From an uncultured bacterium (GTDB taxonomy: Bacteria > Bacteroidota > Rhodothermia > Rhodothermales > Rubricoccaceae): 64,000 nucleotides of DNA. Shown here piece after piece: positions 43,617 to 52,227 of this stretch (positions are counted from its first letter, which is position 1; every line of letters starts with the position of its first letter). A program made the position numbers and the translations under genes. The notes beneath the pieces were generated by a model, which was given only the letters and a program-made list of their open reading frames with translations, was not told where the DNA came from and searched no databases. The DNA is taken from NCBI GenBank assembly GCA_947493945.1, contig CANLSR010000008.1:62001-126000 (forward strand), read 5' to 3'.

Positions 43617-43710
43617 CGGGGAGGGCGTCCGCGCCTATCGCCAGCGGCGCACGGCGTTCCCGCACCGGCCCGGCGGCCGCGGTATCCTGTCCCGCTCCGC
43701 CTCCCCGGCC

Positions 43711-43863
43711 GTGCCCGACCCCGACCCCATCCCCGACCCCACCGATCCCGGCACCGCGGGGGAGCCCGACGCGCCGACCGTGCCCTCTGGCCTCATCGCC
43801 CCGACGCTGGTCGGCATGGTCGTCGGCGTGGCGGTGATCCTGCTCCTGCTCTGGCTGAGGTAG
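43711..43863 (+). CDS. Small single-helix membrane protein
   Basis: A 50-residue protein from GTG: a repetitive acidic/Pro-rich head (PDPDPIPDPTDPG) and one C-terminal membrane helix (LIAPTLVGMVVGVAVILLLLWL). Not recognised. The helix is convincing, the head is low complexity, and it sits divergent from the binding-protein gene. An in-frame extension to 43597 exists but overlaps that gene and is unlikely. Confidence 0.45.
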   Translation: MPDPDPIPDPTDPGTAGEPDAPTVPSGLIAPTLVGMVVGVAVILLLLWLR

Positions 43864-43906
43864 CGGGCCCCGACGCGCTAGCGTCCCGACGCGCGCCGCC
43901 GGCGGC

Positions 43907-44113
43907 TCAGGCTTGGCCGTGGGGCACCGGGTACGGCCGCTGGCGGCCGCCCTCGACGCGGAGGTCGGCCTCGCGGCGGGCCTCGGCGTGGGCGACCTCG
44001 ACGAGCGCCTCCTGGACCAGCTCGCGCAGCCACTCGCGGTTTTCGCGGAGCACGTCCGCCAAGGCCTCTTTGACGAGGGCGCGGGTGTCGTCGGGCGGTT
44101 CGGTCTCGGTCAT
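43907..44113 (-). CDS. Small acidic helical protein
   Basis: A 68-residue protein beginning MTETEPPDDTRALVKEALADVL. It is almost entirely amphipathic helix with Leu/Val-rich and charged faces (RENREWLRELVQEALVEVA), so it may form a coiled coil. Similar small proteins sit beside toxins, but no partner toxin gene is visible, so an antitoxin role is unsupported. A TAGCTTCC box lies 20 bases before the ATG, supporting the start. Confidence 0.58.
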   Translation of the reverse strand: MTETEPPDDTRALVKEALADVLRENREWLRELVQEALVEVAHAEARREADLRVEGGRQRPYPVPHGQA

Positions 44114-44133
44114 TCGGGCGTTGGGGGCGGCCT

Positions 44134-44141
44134 GGAAGCTA
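44134..44141 (-). promoter_or_regulatory. Promoter -7-like box TAGCTTCC
   Basis: Minus-strand TAGCTTCC ending 20 bases before the ATG of the 68-residue gene; same core and spacing as several other boxes in the window. Confidence 0.4.
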
Positions 44142-44322
44142 GGACGGGGCCGCGGCGGCGGGGGTCCCAGAGGCCGTGCCCTCCCGGGGCGTTCTGCGTC
44201 GCCCTGCGGCGGTTTGACGTCTGATGATTGGTCGAGGACGGGCGTCTGGCGACGTTCCACAGGGATTCATGTGGAAGAGGAGGCCAGGCTCCGCGATCTT
44301 GGGGCCCCACCACGCCGCTCCC

Positions 44323-44763
44323 ATGCCTACCGAGCCCATCACCATCGCCGGCCTCTTCGAAGACGCCGTCTCCACGTCCACCTCCGGCGACAGCATCACG
44401 TCGATCGTGCTCCGCCTGTCGTCCCCGCCCGACGAGGCCTGGGTGGAGTCGTTCCACCACGAGTGGGCGCTGACCAGCTACCCGCGCAAGCGGAGCGCCC
44501 GCGTCGGGACGGTCCACGTGGGCGCCAGCGGTCTGGCGCGGACCGGGCTCGTGCTCTCGGCGTCGCCCCAGGACTACGTCGGCCAGCACAAGGAGTACCT
44601 GGAGGCCGCCGTCGAGCGGGCCAACGAGCGCCAGCGCCAGCGGGACCGCCAGCGCGACGCGACGGTGGCGGAGGCGGCGCGCGCCATCCGCGAGATCAAC
44701 CGGACGTACTACGACGACGGCGCGGCGGGCGGGCCGGACGGCGCGCTGCGGCTGGCGGTCTAG
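44323..44763 (+). CDS. Hypothetical protein, 146 residues
   Basis: A soluble protein with no signal. The N-terminal half is compact (ITIAGLFEDAVSTSTSGDSI, VLRLSSPPDEAWVESFHHEW), followed by VGTVHVGASGLARTG and a long charged helix with a Gln/Arg run (ERANERQRQRDRQRD) that is probably a coiled coil. Not recognised. The upstream extension of the frame to 44224 has no coding character, so the ATG at 44323 is preferred. Confidence 0.58.
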   Translation: MPTEPITIAGLFEDAVSTSTSGDSITSIVLRLSSPPDEAWVESFHHEWALTSYPRKRSARVGTVHVGASGLARTGLVLSASPQDYVGQHKEYLEAAVERANERQRQRDRQRDATVAEAARAIREINRTYYDDGAAGGPDGALRLAV

Positions 44764-44849
44764 CTCGGCGGGCGCCTCGGACACGTGCACGGCGAGCCCG
44801 GTAGCTCCGTAGCGGAACGATCGCTTCGGGCGCCAGACAGCCGCCCGTG

Positions 44850-44871
44850 GGGGCGTATTGCGACACGCCCC
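44850..44871. repeat. Dispersed hairpin repeat, GGGGCGTATTGCGACACGCCCC type
   Basis: Inverted arms GGGGCGT (44850-44856) and ACGCCCC (44865-44871). It resembles the element at 7218-7238 in the gap before the DUF4007 gene. It lies in the gap between the 146-residue gene and the FAD dehydrogenase. Confidence 0.5.
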
Positions 44872-44899
44872 TGCCGAAGCGGATCCGCCAGATTTCGCA

Positions 44900-46558
44900 C
44901 TAGACCTGGCCGACGGCGTGCCGGCCGGCGTTGCGCCCGGTAAAGAGGCAGCCGCCCAGGAAGGTGCCTTCGAGCGCGTTGTAGCCGTGGTACCCCCCGC
45001 CCCCGAAGCCCGCCGCCTCGCCGGCGGCGTAGAGGCCGGGCACCGGCTCGCCGTCGGCGCCGAGCGCGCGGCCGTCGAGGTCGGTCCAGAGCCCGCCCAG
45101 CGTCTTGCGCGTCAGGACGCGGAGGCGGACGGCGATGAGCGGGCCGTGCGCCGGGTCCAGGATCCGGTGCGGCCGGGCCGTCCGCACCAGCCGGTCGCCG
45201 CGGTACCGGCGGGCGCCGCGGAGCGCGATCACCTGGGCGTCTTTGGAGAACGGGTTCTCGATCTCGCGGTCGCGGGCCTCGACCTGCGCCCGGAGCGACT
45301 CCAGCTCCACGAGCGGCTCGCCGACGAGCCCGTTCATCCCGTCCACCAGGTCCGCCAGCCGGTCGCGAACGACGAAGTCGACGCCGTGCTCTTTAAAGGC
45401 CTCCACGGGCGCCGGCGCGCCGCGGCCCAGCCGGGCACGGGCGACGGTGAGCCACTTTCCCGACGTGAGGTCCGGGTTCTGCTCCGAGCCCGAGAGCGCG
45501 AACTCCTTCTCGATGATCGACTGGGTGAGCACGAACCACGAGTGCTCGTAGCCGGTCGCCAGGACGTGGCGCAACGTGGCGAGCGTGTCGAAGCCGGGCA
45601 GGCACGGCGGCGGCAGGCGGCGCCCGCGCGCGTCGAACCACAGCGACGACGGGCCGGGCAGGATCCGGACGCCGTGGTTGGGCCAGATCGGGTCCCAGTT
45701 TTCGATGCCCTCGGTGTAGTGCCACATCCGGTCGCCGTTGATGACCGTGGCGCCGGCGTCCTGGGCCGCGTCCATCATGCGGCCGTCGACGTGGTGGGGC
45801 ACGCCGGAGAGCATCCGAGCCGGCGGCGGGCCGAGCCGAGCCGCCGGCCACTGGCAGCGCACGCGGTCGAGGTCGGCGCCGAGCCCGCCCGAGGCGACGA
45901 TCACGGCCCCGGCGCCGATCTCGAAGCCGCCGGTCACGTCGCGGCCAGAGCGCTCGCCGCGCGCCACGGCCGACGGCGCCAGCCGGTCGCCGGCCACGCC
46001 CGTCACCGCGCCGCCGGTGGTCACCAGCTGGCGGACGCAGTGGCGGAACCGGAGCTCGACGCGGCCGGCGGCGACGTGCTCGCGCACCCGGCGCTCGAAC
46101 GGCGCCACCACGCCCGGCCCGGTGCCCCACGCCAGGTGGAAGCGCGGGACCGAGTTGCCGTGCCCGTCCGCCAGCCCGCCGCCCCGCTCGGCCCAGCCCA
46201 CGACGGGGAAGAACCGCATCCCCTGGGCGCGGAGCCAGCCCCGCATCTCGCCCGCCGCCCAGCCGACGTAGGCGTCGGCCACGCGCCGGGGCCAAGCGTC
46301 CCCTGTGCGGTCGAACGCCGCCGAGCCGAGCCAGTCCTGCCACGCCAGTGCCCGGCTGTCGCGGACGCCCATGCGCCGCTGCTCGGGCGTGTCGACCATG
46401 AACAGGCCGCCCAGCGACCAGAAGGCCTGGCCGCCCACAGAGTTCTCGCCCTCCTGCTCCACCACGGCCACGCGCCGGCCGGCGTCGCCCAGCTCGGCCG
46501 CGGCGACCAGCCCCGCCAGCCCGGCGCCGACGACGACCACATCGGCGTGCGTGTTCAT
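44900..46558 (-). CDS. FAD-binding dehydrogenase, 3-ketosteroid dehydrogenase-like
   Basis: A 552-residue flavoprotein of the fumarate reductase/KstD superfamily. The FAD-binding motif VVVVGAGLAGLVAAAELG is at the N terminus, followed by the acidic NVGGQAF-like segment (ENSVGGQAFWSLGG), and the C terminus has the second FAD motif GLYAAGEAAGFGGGGYHG. It resembles the large group of FAD-binding dehydrogenases that oxidise alicyclic or steroid-like compounds; the substrate is unknown. It is followed, upstream on the same strand, by the tRNA. Confidence 0.85.
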   Translation of the reverse strand: MNTHADVVVVGAGLAGLVAAAELGDAGRRVAVVEQEGENSVGGQAFWSLGGLFMVDTPEQRRMGVRDSRALAWQDWLGSAAFDRTGDAWPRRVADAYVGWAAGEMRGWLRAQGMRFFPVVGWAERGGGLADGHGNSVPRFHLAWGTGPGVVAPFERRVREHVAAGRVELRFRHCVRQLVTTGGAVTGVAGDRLAPSAVARGERSGRDVTGGFEIGAGAVIVASGGLGADLDRVRCQWPAARLGPPPARMLSGVPHHVDGRMMDAAQDAGATVINGDRMWHYTEGIENWDPIWPNHGVRILPGPSSLWFDARGRRLPPPCLPGFDTLATLRHVLATGYEHSWFVLTQSIIEKEFALSGSEQNPDLTSGKWLTVARARLGRGAPAPVEAFKEHGVDFVVRDRLADLVDGMNGLVGEPLVELESLRAQVEARDREIENPFSKDAQVIALRGARRYRGDRLVRTARPHRILDPAHGPLIAVRLRVLTRKTLGGLWTDLDGRALGADGEPVPGLYAAGEAAGFGGGGYHGYNALEGTFLGGCLFTGRNAGRHAVGQV

Positions 46559-46584
46559 GTGGGGTGGGGTTGAGAGGCCGAGTG

Positions 46585-46669
46585 TGCCGGAGACGGGACT
46601 CGAACCCGTACGAGGCGGAGGCCTCGGCAGATTTTAAGTCTGCTGCGTCTACCATTTCGCCACTCCGGC
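46585..46669 (-). tRNA. tRNA-Leu (anticodon UAA)
   Basis: An 85-nucleotide type II tRNA. Acceptor arms GCCGGAG/CTCCGGC with discriminator A, D-arm GCGAAATGGTAGACGC, anticodon stem-loop GCAGA-CTTAAAA-TCTGC giving anticodon TAA, a long variable arm with paired GCCTCCGCC-like sequence, and a TPsiC arm with GGTTCGAGTCC. CCA is not encoded. It would read UUA and, by wobble, UUG. A TAGCTTCC box lies seven bases upstream. Confidence 0.97.
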
Positions 46670-46676
46670 GCGGGCC

Positions 46677-46684
46677 GGAAGCTA
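46677..46684 (-). promoter_or_regulatory. Promoter -7-like box TAGCTTCC of tRNA-Leu
   Basis: Minus-strand TAGCTTCC seven bases before the tRNA 5' end. It overlaps the lysA stop codon (46682-46684), so the tRNA promoter lies within the end of lysA. Its distance to a defined RNA 5' end is the best support for a -7 role. Confidence 0.5.
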
Positions 46685-47932
46685 GCTCGGCCCGTCGCCG
46701 CCGAGCACCGCGGCCGCCAGCTGGACGGCCGTGAGCCGGGGCCGCACCAGGTCGGGGCGCCCGTCGGGGCGGACGACCACCTCGGCCGGCAGCGGCCGCA
46801 GGTTGTACGTCGAGGCCATCGACACGCCGTAGGCGCCGGCGTCCAGGACCGCCAGCAGGTCGCCGCGCCGCAGCTCCTGGACCTCGCGCTGGCGCGCGAA
46901 CAGGTCGCCCGACTCGCACACGTTGCCGACGACGTCGTACGCCCGGAGCGGGCCGTCGGGGTTGGACAGGTTGGCGAGGGCGTGGTAGGCGTCGTAGAGC
47001 GTCGGGCGGAGCAGCTGGTTAAAGCCGGAGTCCGTGCCGGCGAACACCCGGTCGGCCGTCGGCTTGAGCGTGTGGACCCGGACCACGAGCACGCCCGACT
47101 CGGCGACGACGTAGCGGCCGGGCTCGACCCAGACCTCGGCGTCGGGGTGGCCGGCGGCGGCGAGCCCATCCAGCGTCCGCTCGACGACGGCCGTGCGGAG
47201 CCGGGCCAGGTCCACGGCCGCCTCGCCGGGCCGGTAGGGGACGCCCAGCCCGCCGCCGACGTTGACGAACTGGAGGTCCGGGAACCCGCCGGCCACCTCG
47301 ACCAACGCCCGGGCGGCCAGCCACAGGTCGGCCGGGTCGGCGACGCCGCTCCCGGCGTGCTGGTGGAGCCCGACGACGCGCAGGCGGTGGCGCGCCGCCA
47401 CCCCGAGCACCTGACCCACGCGGTCCATGGGGATGCCGAACTTGGCCTCCTTCCCGCCCGTGACCACGTGGCGGTGGTGGCCAGCCCCGATGCCGGTGTT
47501 GAAGCGCAGGCACACCTCGGCCCCGGGGGCGATCCGCCCGAAGGCCTCGACGCGCTCGACGTCGTCCAGGTTGAGGAGCGCGCCCGACGCGGCGGCCGCC
47601 TCCAGCTCGGCGTCGCTGGCGCTCGTCGCGGTGTAGAGCACGCGGTCGGCGCCGACGCCCAGCGCCGCCAGCAGCGCCAGCTCGCCCGGAGAGACGGCGT
47701 CGAACCCGAGCCCCTCGTCGGCGACGGCGCGCAGCAGGGCCGGCGTGGCGTTGGCCTTGAGCGCGTAGAGCACCCGGACGGGCAGGCCGCCCAGCGCGTC
47801 CACCAGCGCGCGGCACCGCTCGCGGACGGTGCCCTCGAAGTGCACGTAGAGCGGCGTCCCGAACTGCTCGGCCGCTTGGCGGAGCAGTTCGGGATGAGGA
47901 GGGGGCTTGACGGGCGGGGGCGGGGCGGTCAC
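46682..47932 (-). CDS. lysA: Diaminopimelate decarboxylase
   Basis: A 416-residue PLP enzyme that makes lysine from meso-diaminopimelate, the last step of lysine synthesis. The PLP lysine is in VLYALKANATP, the glycine loop in VNVGGGLGVPY, substrate residues in VEPGRYVV and CESGD, and a conserved C-terminal AYGVSMASTYNLRPLPAEV. The start is GTG at 47932; the frame is open far upstream, but that region belongs to the divergent deaminase. It is followed closely by tRNA-Leu. Confidence 0.93.
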   Translation of the reverse strand: MTAPPPPVKPPPHPELLRQAAEQFGTPLYVHFEGTVRERCRALVDALGGLPVRVLYALKANATPALLRAVADEGLGFDAVSPGELALLAALGVGADRVLYTATSASDAELEAAAASGALLNLDDVERVEAFGRIAPGAEVCLRFNTGIGAGHHRHVVTGGKEAKFGIPMDRVGQVLGVAARHRLRVVGLHQHAGSGVADPADLWLAARALVEVAGGFPDLQFVNVGGGLGVPYRPGEAAVDLARLRTAVVERTLDGLAAAGHPDAEVWVEPGRYVVAESGVLVVRVHTLKPTADRVFAGTDSGFNQLLRPTLYDAYHALANLSNPDGPLRAYDVVGNVCESGDLFARQREVQELRRGDLLAVLDAGAYGVSMASTYNLRPLPAEVVVRPDGRPDLVRPRLTAVQLAAAVLGGDGPS

Positions 47933-48040
47933 GAGGGGTCTCAGGCGCGGAGGGAACCCCGAGGGCCGGCCGGCAAAGCCGGCCGCGGGCCGACGGGCAC
48001 GTGGGGGCGGCCGTAAGCTAGGCCCCCGCCCCCGCCCCCC

Positions 48041-48817
48041 ATGCTCGACCCTCTCCGCGCCCACGCCCGGTCCGTCGCCGGCCGCTCCCATGTCCCCTAC
48101 TCGGGCGAGCCGGCCGGCGCCGCGGTCCTGCTGGCCGACGGCCGGTGGGCGGCGGCGCCGCGCATCGAGAACGCCTCGTTCCCGCTCACCATCCCCGCGC
48201 TCCAGGGCGCGCTCGCGCTCGCCGCGCTGGCGGACGTGCCCGCCGTGGCGTTCGCGACCACGCGGAGCCTGTCGCCGGCCGATCTGGCGGCCATCGCCCA
48301 GGCGCTGGGTGGCGACTGGCCGGCCGACGCGCCGGACCTGGCGGTTGCGACTGGCGCAGTTCTCCCCGAAGTCGGGGACGCCGTCTCGTGGTCGCCTGAG
48401 GCCCCGCCCACCGACGCCGCGGGCGGCCTGGAGGCGGCGCTCGCGGCGGCCCAGCGCGCCGTCGTGCCCGCCTCCGACTTCCGCGTCGGGGCCGTCGTCG
48501 AGGACGCCGCCGGCCGCACGGTCGTCGGCGCCAACGTCGAGGTGGCGGGCGACTGGACGCGCGGCCTGTGCGCCGAGCGGACGGCCCTGGTGGCGGCTCG
48601 GGCCGCCGGCCTGGGACCGATCGTGCGCTTGAGCGTGGCGTGCCTCCGGGTGCCGGGCGGGACGCCATGCGGCGGCTGCCGCCAGGTGATCGCCGAGCTG
48701 GCACCCGACGCCGAGGTGGTGATCTGGCGCGGCGACGAGCCGGCCGAGGTCACCACGCCCGAGGCGCTCCTTCCCGGCGCGTTCCGGGGCGAGGCGCTGA
48801 ACCAGGCGAGGCGTTGA
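48041..48817 (+). CDS. cdd: Two-domain cytidine deaminase with catalytic C-terminal domain
   Basis: A 258-residue protein with two cytidine-deaminase-like halves; the enzyme converts (deoxy)cytidine to (deoxy)uridine. The C-terminal half has the full zinc site: C177-A-E179 and P-C210-G-G-C213. The N-terminal half keeps the framing PYSGEPAGAAVLL and ENASFPLT (43-50), but where CAE should follow it reads IPALQGAL (51-58), so it is catalytically dead. E. coli Cdd also has a dead half, but there it is C-terminal; the order is reversed here. The gene is divergent from lysA. Confidence 0.85.
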   Translation: MLDPLRAHARSVAGRSHVPYSGEPAGAAVLLADGRWAAAPRIENASFPLTIPALQGALALAALADVPAVAFATTRSLSPADLAAIAQALGGDWPADAPDLAVATGAVLPEVGDAVSWSPEAPPTDAAGGLEAALAAAQRAVVPASDFRVGAVVEDAAGRTVVGANVEVAGDWTRGLCAERTALVAARAAGLGPIVRLSVACLRVPGGTPCGGCRQVIAELAPDAEVVIWRGDEPAEVTTPEALLPGAFRGEALNQARR

Positions 48818-48912
48818 GCGAGTGGAGGAAAGACCAGTAGAAGACAAGGAGAGCGAGCCGCTCCTCGCCTAGAGAGACCGCCAGCAGGCACGCCGACTCC
48901 CCCCCGAACCTC

Positions 48913-51042
48913 GTGGACCTCTCGCTCAGCGTCTCCCCCGTCGTCCTGGCCGTCAGCGCGGTCGCGGCCGGCGCGCTGGCGTGGTGGGCCTACGGCCGGA
49001 GCACGCCGGCCGTGGCCGGCTGGCGGCGCGCGGCGCTGGCGGCGCTGCGGTGGGCGGCGTTCTTCGTGGTGCTCGTGCTCCTGTTCGACCCCGTCTGGCG
49101 GCGCGTCACCCGAACCGGCGAGCCGCCGCTGCTGGCGGTCGTCGTCGACGACAGCGAGAGCCTCCGGTTGGGGGCCGGGACGCCGGCCGACCGAGTCCGC
49201 GCCGCACTGGACGGGCTGCCCACCGACGCCGCGCTCCGGTTCTACCGGTTCTCGTCCGACGCCCGGCCCGCGGGCACCGCGCTGCGCGGCGACAGCCTGG
49301 CGTTTCGGGGCGAGCGGACCGACATCGCGGGCGCCCTCGCTCGCGTCGAGGCCGACTTTGCCGGCCGCAACCTGCGCGGCGTGGTCCTGGTCTCGGACGG
49401 CCGCGTGACCGACGGGCGCAACCCGGCCTACCTCGCCGAGCGCTTCCCCGTGCCGATCTACGCCGCCGTCGCCGGCGACAGCGTGTCCTCGCGAGACGTC
49501 CGGCTAGAGCGCGTGATCACCAACGACGTGGCCTACGTCGGGAGCCCGCTCCCCATCCAGGCCGGCGTCCGGGCGACGGGCTTCGCCGGCCAGTCGGCGG
49601 CGGTGACCGTCTCGTCGGGCGGCCGCGCGCTGGGCCGCCAGTCGGTCGAGGTGCCCGCCGATGGCGTCGAGGCCGTCGTGGACCTGGAGGTCACGCCAAC
49701 ATCGCCGGGGCTGAGGAGCTACACCGTCGCCGTCGGCCCGCTGGCGGGCGAGGCGACCACGCGCAACAACCGCCGGACGGTGACGGTCCGCGTGCTGGAC
49801 GACTCGCGCCGCGTGCTGCTCGTCGCCGCCGGCCCCTCGCCCGATCTCGCCGCGCTCCGCGCCACGCTGGAGGCCGACCGCTCGCTCGACGTCACCGTCC
49901 GCACCCAACGGGCGCCGGGCCAGTTTTACGAGGGGCCGCTTCCCACAGGCCTGGGCCAATTCGACCTGCTGGTGCTGGCCGGCTACCCCGGCTCCGCCGC
50001 CGACGCGGCCACCGCCAGCCGGCTGGGCGCGGCCGTCGCTGGTGGGCTGCCCGTCGTGTTCGTCGCGACCACCACGACCGATCTCGGCCGGCTGGCGGCG
50101 GCGTTCGGCGAGGTGCTGCCGGTCACGCCTCAGTCCGTGCGCCCAGGCACCGCCGAGGTGGCCTTCGCGCCGACGGCGGCCGGCGAAGCGCATCCGGTCC
50201 TGGACCTGGGCGTGCCGCCCGAGCGGCTGGGCGCCTTGCCGCCGCTCGCGGTGAGCCCGAGCCGGTGGGCGCTCCAACCCGGCGCGCGCGTGCTGGCGTC
50301 GGTGCGCCGAGGCGGGACGGTGCTGGACGCGCCGCTCCTGGCCGTCCGGCAGAACGGAAACGTGCGGTCCGCCACGCTCCTGGGCGCCGGCTCGTGGCGC
50401 TGGCGGACGCTGCCGGACGACCTCTCCGACCTCCGCGGCGTCTACGGCCGGCTGGTAGACCGGCTGGTGCGCTGGACGACGGCCACGCGCGACCGCCGGC
50501 CCGTCCGCGTGCGTCCCGACCGGGCGCTGTTCGGCGAGCGCGACCGCGTCACGTTCTCGGGCCAGGTCTACGGCGAGAGCCTGGCGCCGGTCGACGGCGC
50601 CCGCGTCGAGCTCACCATCCGCGGGCCGGGCGGCGCAGCCACGGCCACGATGCGCTCGCTGGGCAACGGCCGCTACGCCGCCGACCTGGGCGTCCGGCCG
50701 CCGGGCACGTACACGTTCACCGCCGAGGCGAGCGCGGGCGGCGCGTCTCTAGGGAGAGACCGCGGCAGCTTCGGCGTCGGCCGGCTGGCGGCCGAGTCCC
50801 GCGAGCCCGGCGCCGACCCCGCGCTGATGCGCCAGCTCGCGACGCGCTCCGGCGGCGCCGTCGTCGGGCTGGACACCCTGGGCGCCTTCGTCCAGGGCCT
50901 GCGCGACCGCGGCGCCCTGGCCGACCGGCCGTTCGTCCGCGAGGACGAGACGCCGCTCCTGGACCTGTGGCCGCTCCTGGCGCTCGCCATCTCGCTCTTG
51001 GCCGTCGAGTGGGTCTGGCGCAAGCGCCTCGGCATGGTGTGA
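48913..51042 (+). CDS. Membrane-anchored VWA domain protein
   Basis: A 709-residue protein from GTG. Two N-terminal membrane helices are followed by a VWA-like domain with a MIDAS start D79-D-S-E-S83 and LVSDGRVTDGRN, then Ig-like strands, a Rossmann-like amidotransferase-type domain (LVLAGYPGSAADA), more beta domains and a last helix (LLDLWPLLALAISLLAVEWVW). This architecture is common in Bacteroidota, next to BatA/DUF4159-type proteins, and is thought to act in envelope stress or protein assembly; the partner genes are not here. It converges on the signal peptidase genes. Confidence 0.83.
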   Translation: MDLSLSVSPVVLAVSAVAAGALAWWAYGRSTPAVAGWRRAALAALRWAAFFVVLVLLFDPVWRRVTRTGEPPLLAVVVDDSESLRLGAGTPADRVRAALDGLPTDAALRFYRFSSDARPAGTALRGDSLAFRGERTDIAGALARVEADFAGRNLRGVVLVSDGRVTDGRNPAYLAERFPVPIYAAVAGDSVSSRDVRLERVITNDVAYVGSPLPIQAGVRATGFAGQSAAVTVSSGGRALGRQSVEVPADGVEAVVDLEVTPTSPGLRSYTVAVGPLAGEATTRNNRRTVTVRVLDDSRRVLLVAAGPSPDLAALRATLEADRSLDVTVRTQRAPGQFYEGPLPTGLGQFDLLVLAGYPGSAADAATASRLGAAVAGGLPVVFVATTTTDLGRLAAAFGEVLPVTPQSVRPGTAEVAFAPTAAGEAHPVLDLGVPPERLGALPPLAVSPSRWALQPGARVLASVRRGGTVLDAPLLAVRQNGNVRSATLLGAGSWRWRTLPDDLSDLRGVYGRLVDRLVRWTTATRDRRPVRVRPDRALFGERDRVTFSGQVYGESLAPVDGARVELTIRGPGGAATATMRSLGNGRYAADLGVRPPGTYTFTAEASAGGASLGRDRGSFGVGRLAAESREPGADPALMRQLATRSGGAVVGLDTLGAFVQGLRDRGALADRPFVREDETPLLDLWPLLALAISLLAVEWVWRKRLGMV

Positions 51043-51114
51043 GAGGGCGGGGGCCCGCCGAGCGCTGGCGCCAGCCGCCAGCGAGGCGGGCGGCTGAAAC
51101 GGCCTCCCCAACTC

Positions 51115-52218
51115 CTACTCCCCGATCCCCCGCCCGATCCGGTCCCACCGGACAGCGCCGGCGTTCTCGTCCCACGAGAAATAGACCGCCACGGCCTTGC
51201 CGATCAGGTGGTCGAACGGCACGAAGCCCCAGGTCCGGCTGTCGGCCGAGTCGTCGCGGCTGTCGCCAAGCACGAAAAAGTAGTCCTGGGCGAACGTGTA
51301 CGTCTCGGTCGGGCGGCCGTCGATCAGGAAGCCCCGGGCCGTGCGCTCGGCCGCGTGCCCCTCGAACCGCTCGATGACCGTCCGGACGACGGGCCAGCTC
51401 AGGTCGTCCAGGACGACGGTCGTGCCCTGGCGGGGGACGACGACCGGGCCGTAGTCGTCGAGGCTGTAGTGGAAGGCGGCCGGGAAGGCGGCGCTGCCGT
51501 CGCCCGGAGGCCGCAGGCGGGGCTCGACGGAGGCCACGCCGGGCGCTGCGCGGAGGGCCGCAGCCTGGTCGCCCGTCGCCGAGACGACCCACGCGCCCCG
51601 CGCCAGGCGCTGCACGCGGCCCGCCAGCCCCAGCGCGGCCAGCCGCTCGGCCGACGGCAGCCGGCCCTCGACCTGCCACGACTGGCGGCTGCGCTGGGGC
51701 AGCGCCTCGACCTCGCGCCCGACCTGCACCCGCTTGGCCACGACCGCCAGCGTGTCGCCCGGAAGCCCGACGACGCGCTTGATGTAGGGCGTCCGCCGGG
51801 CCGGGTCTGGGGCGAGGTCGGGCGGGTAGTTGAACACGGCCACGTCGCCGCGGTCGACGTCGTCGACGCCCGGCAGGCGGTGGCCGAGCACGCGCGGGCC
51901 GTAGTGGAGCTTGGAGACGAGCACGAAGTCGCCCACCAGGAGCGTGTCCTCCATCGACGTCGAGGGGATCCGGTAGGCCTCGAAGGCGAGCACGCGGAGC
52001 GCCAGTGCGAACAGGATCGCGCCGCCGACCACGCGGACCCAGCCCGCGAGCGACTGCACGCCCGGCGACCGGCCGGCGGCCGGCGTCGGCGCGGCGTGGG
52101 GCACGGGCGCCGGGCGGCCTCCGTCGGGGAGGGCCGGCGGGTCGCCCGGGCCGCCCGCCAGCGGGGCGGGGTCGCCGCGCACGAGTGCGCCCTCGGGGCT
52201 GGACCCGTCCGGTTCCAT
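51115..52218 (-). CDS. lepB: Signal peptidase I (first copy)
   Basis: A 367-residue inner-membrane protease that removes signal peptides. A Pro-rich cytoplasmic head and one helix are followed by the catalytic Ser88 in IPSTSMEDTLLVGD, the general base Lys147 in YIKRVVGLPGD, and the C-box GDSRDDSADSRTWGFV. Between Lys and the C-box is an extra domain of about 110 residues, larger than in typical LepB and different from that of the neighbouring copy. It lies nine bases after the second lepB. Confidence 0.93.
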   Translation of the reverse strand: MEPDGSSPEGALVRGDPAPLAGGPGDPPALPDGGRPAPVPHAAPTPAAGRSPGVQSLAGWVRVVGGAILFALALRVLAFEAYRIPSTSMEDTLLVGDFVLVSKLHYGPRVLGHRLPGVDDVDRGDVAVFNYPPDLAPDPARRTPYIKRVVGLPGDTLAVVAKRVQVGREVEALPQRSRQSWQVEGRLPSAERLAALGLAGRVQRLARGAWVVSATGDQAAALRAAPGVASVEPRLRPPGDGSAAFPAAFHYSLDDYGPVVVPRQGTTVVLDDLSWPVVRTVIERFEGHAAERTARGFLIDGRPTETYTFAQDYFFVLGDSRDDSADSRTWGFVPFDHLIGKAVAVYFSWDENAGAVRWDRIGRGIGE

Positions 52219-52227
52219 CGAGTCGTC

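Noticed and set aside
39145-43665. Long open frame of about 1500 codons on the minus strand across the kinase cluster
   Set aside because: It is the antisense of three genes with clear kinase motifs; the translation is Arg/Gly/Val-rich and has no domains. Long antisense frames are expected at this GC content.
43907-44113. Antitoxin of a toxin-antitoxin pair
   Set aside because: The small acidic helical protein fits by size only; no toxin gene is adjacent.
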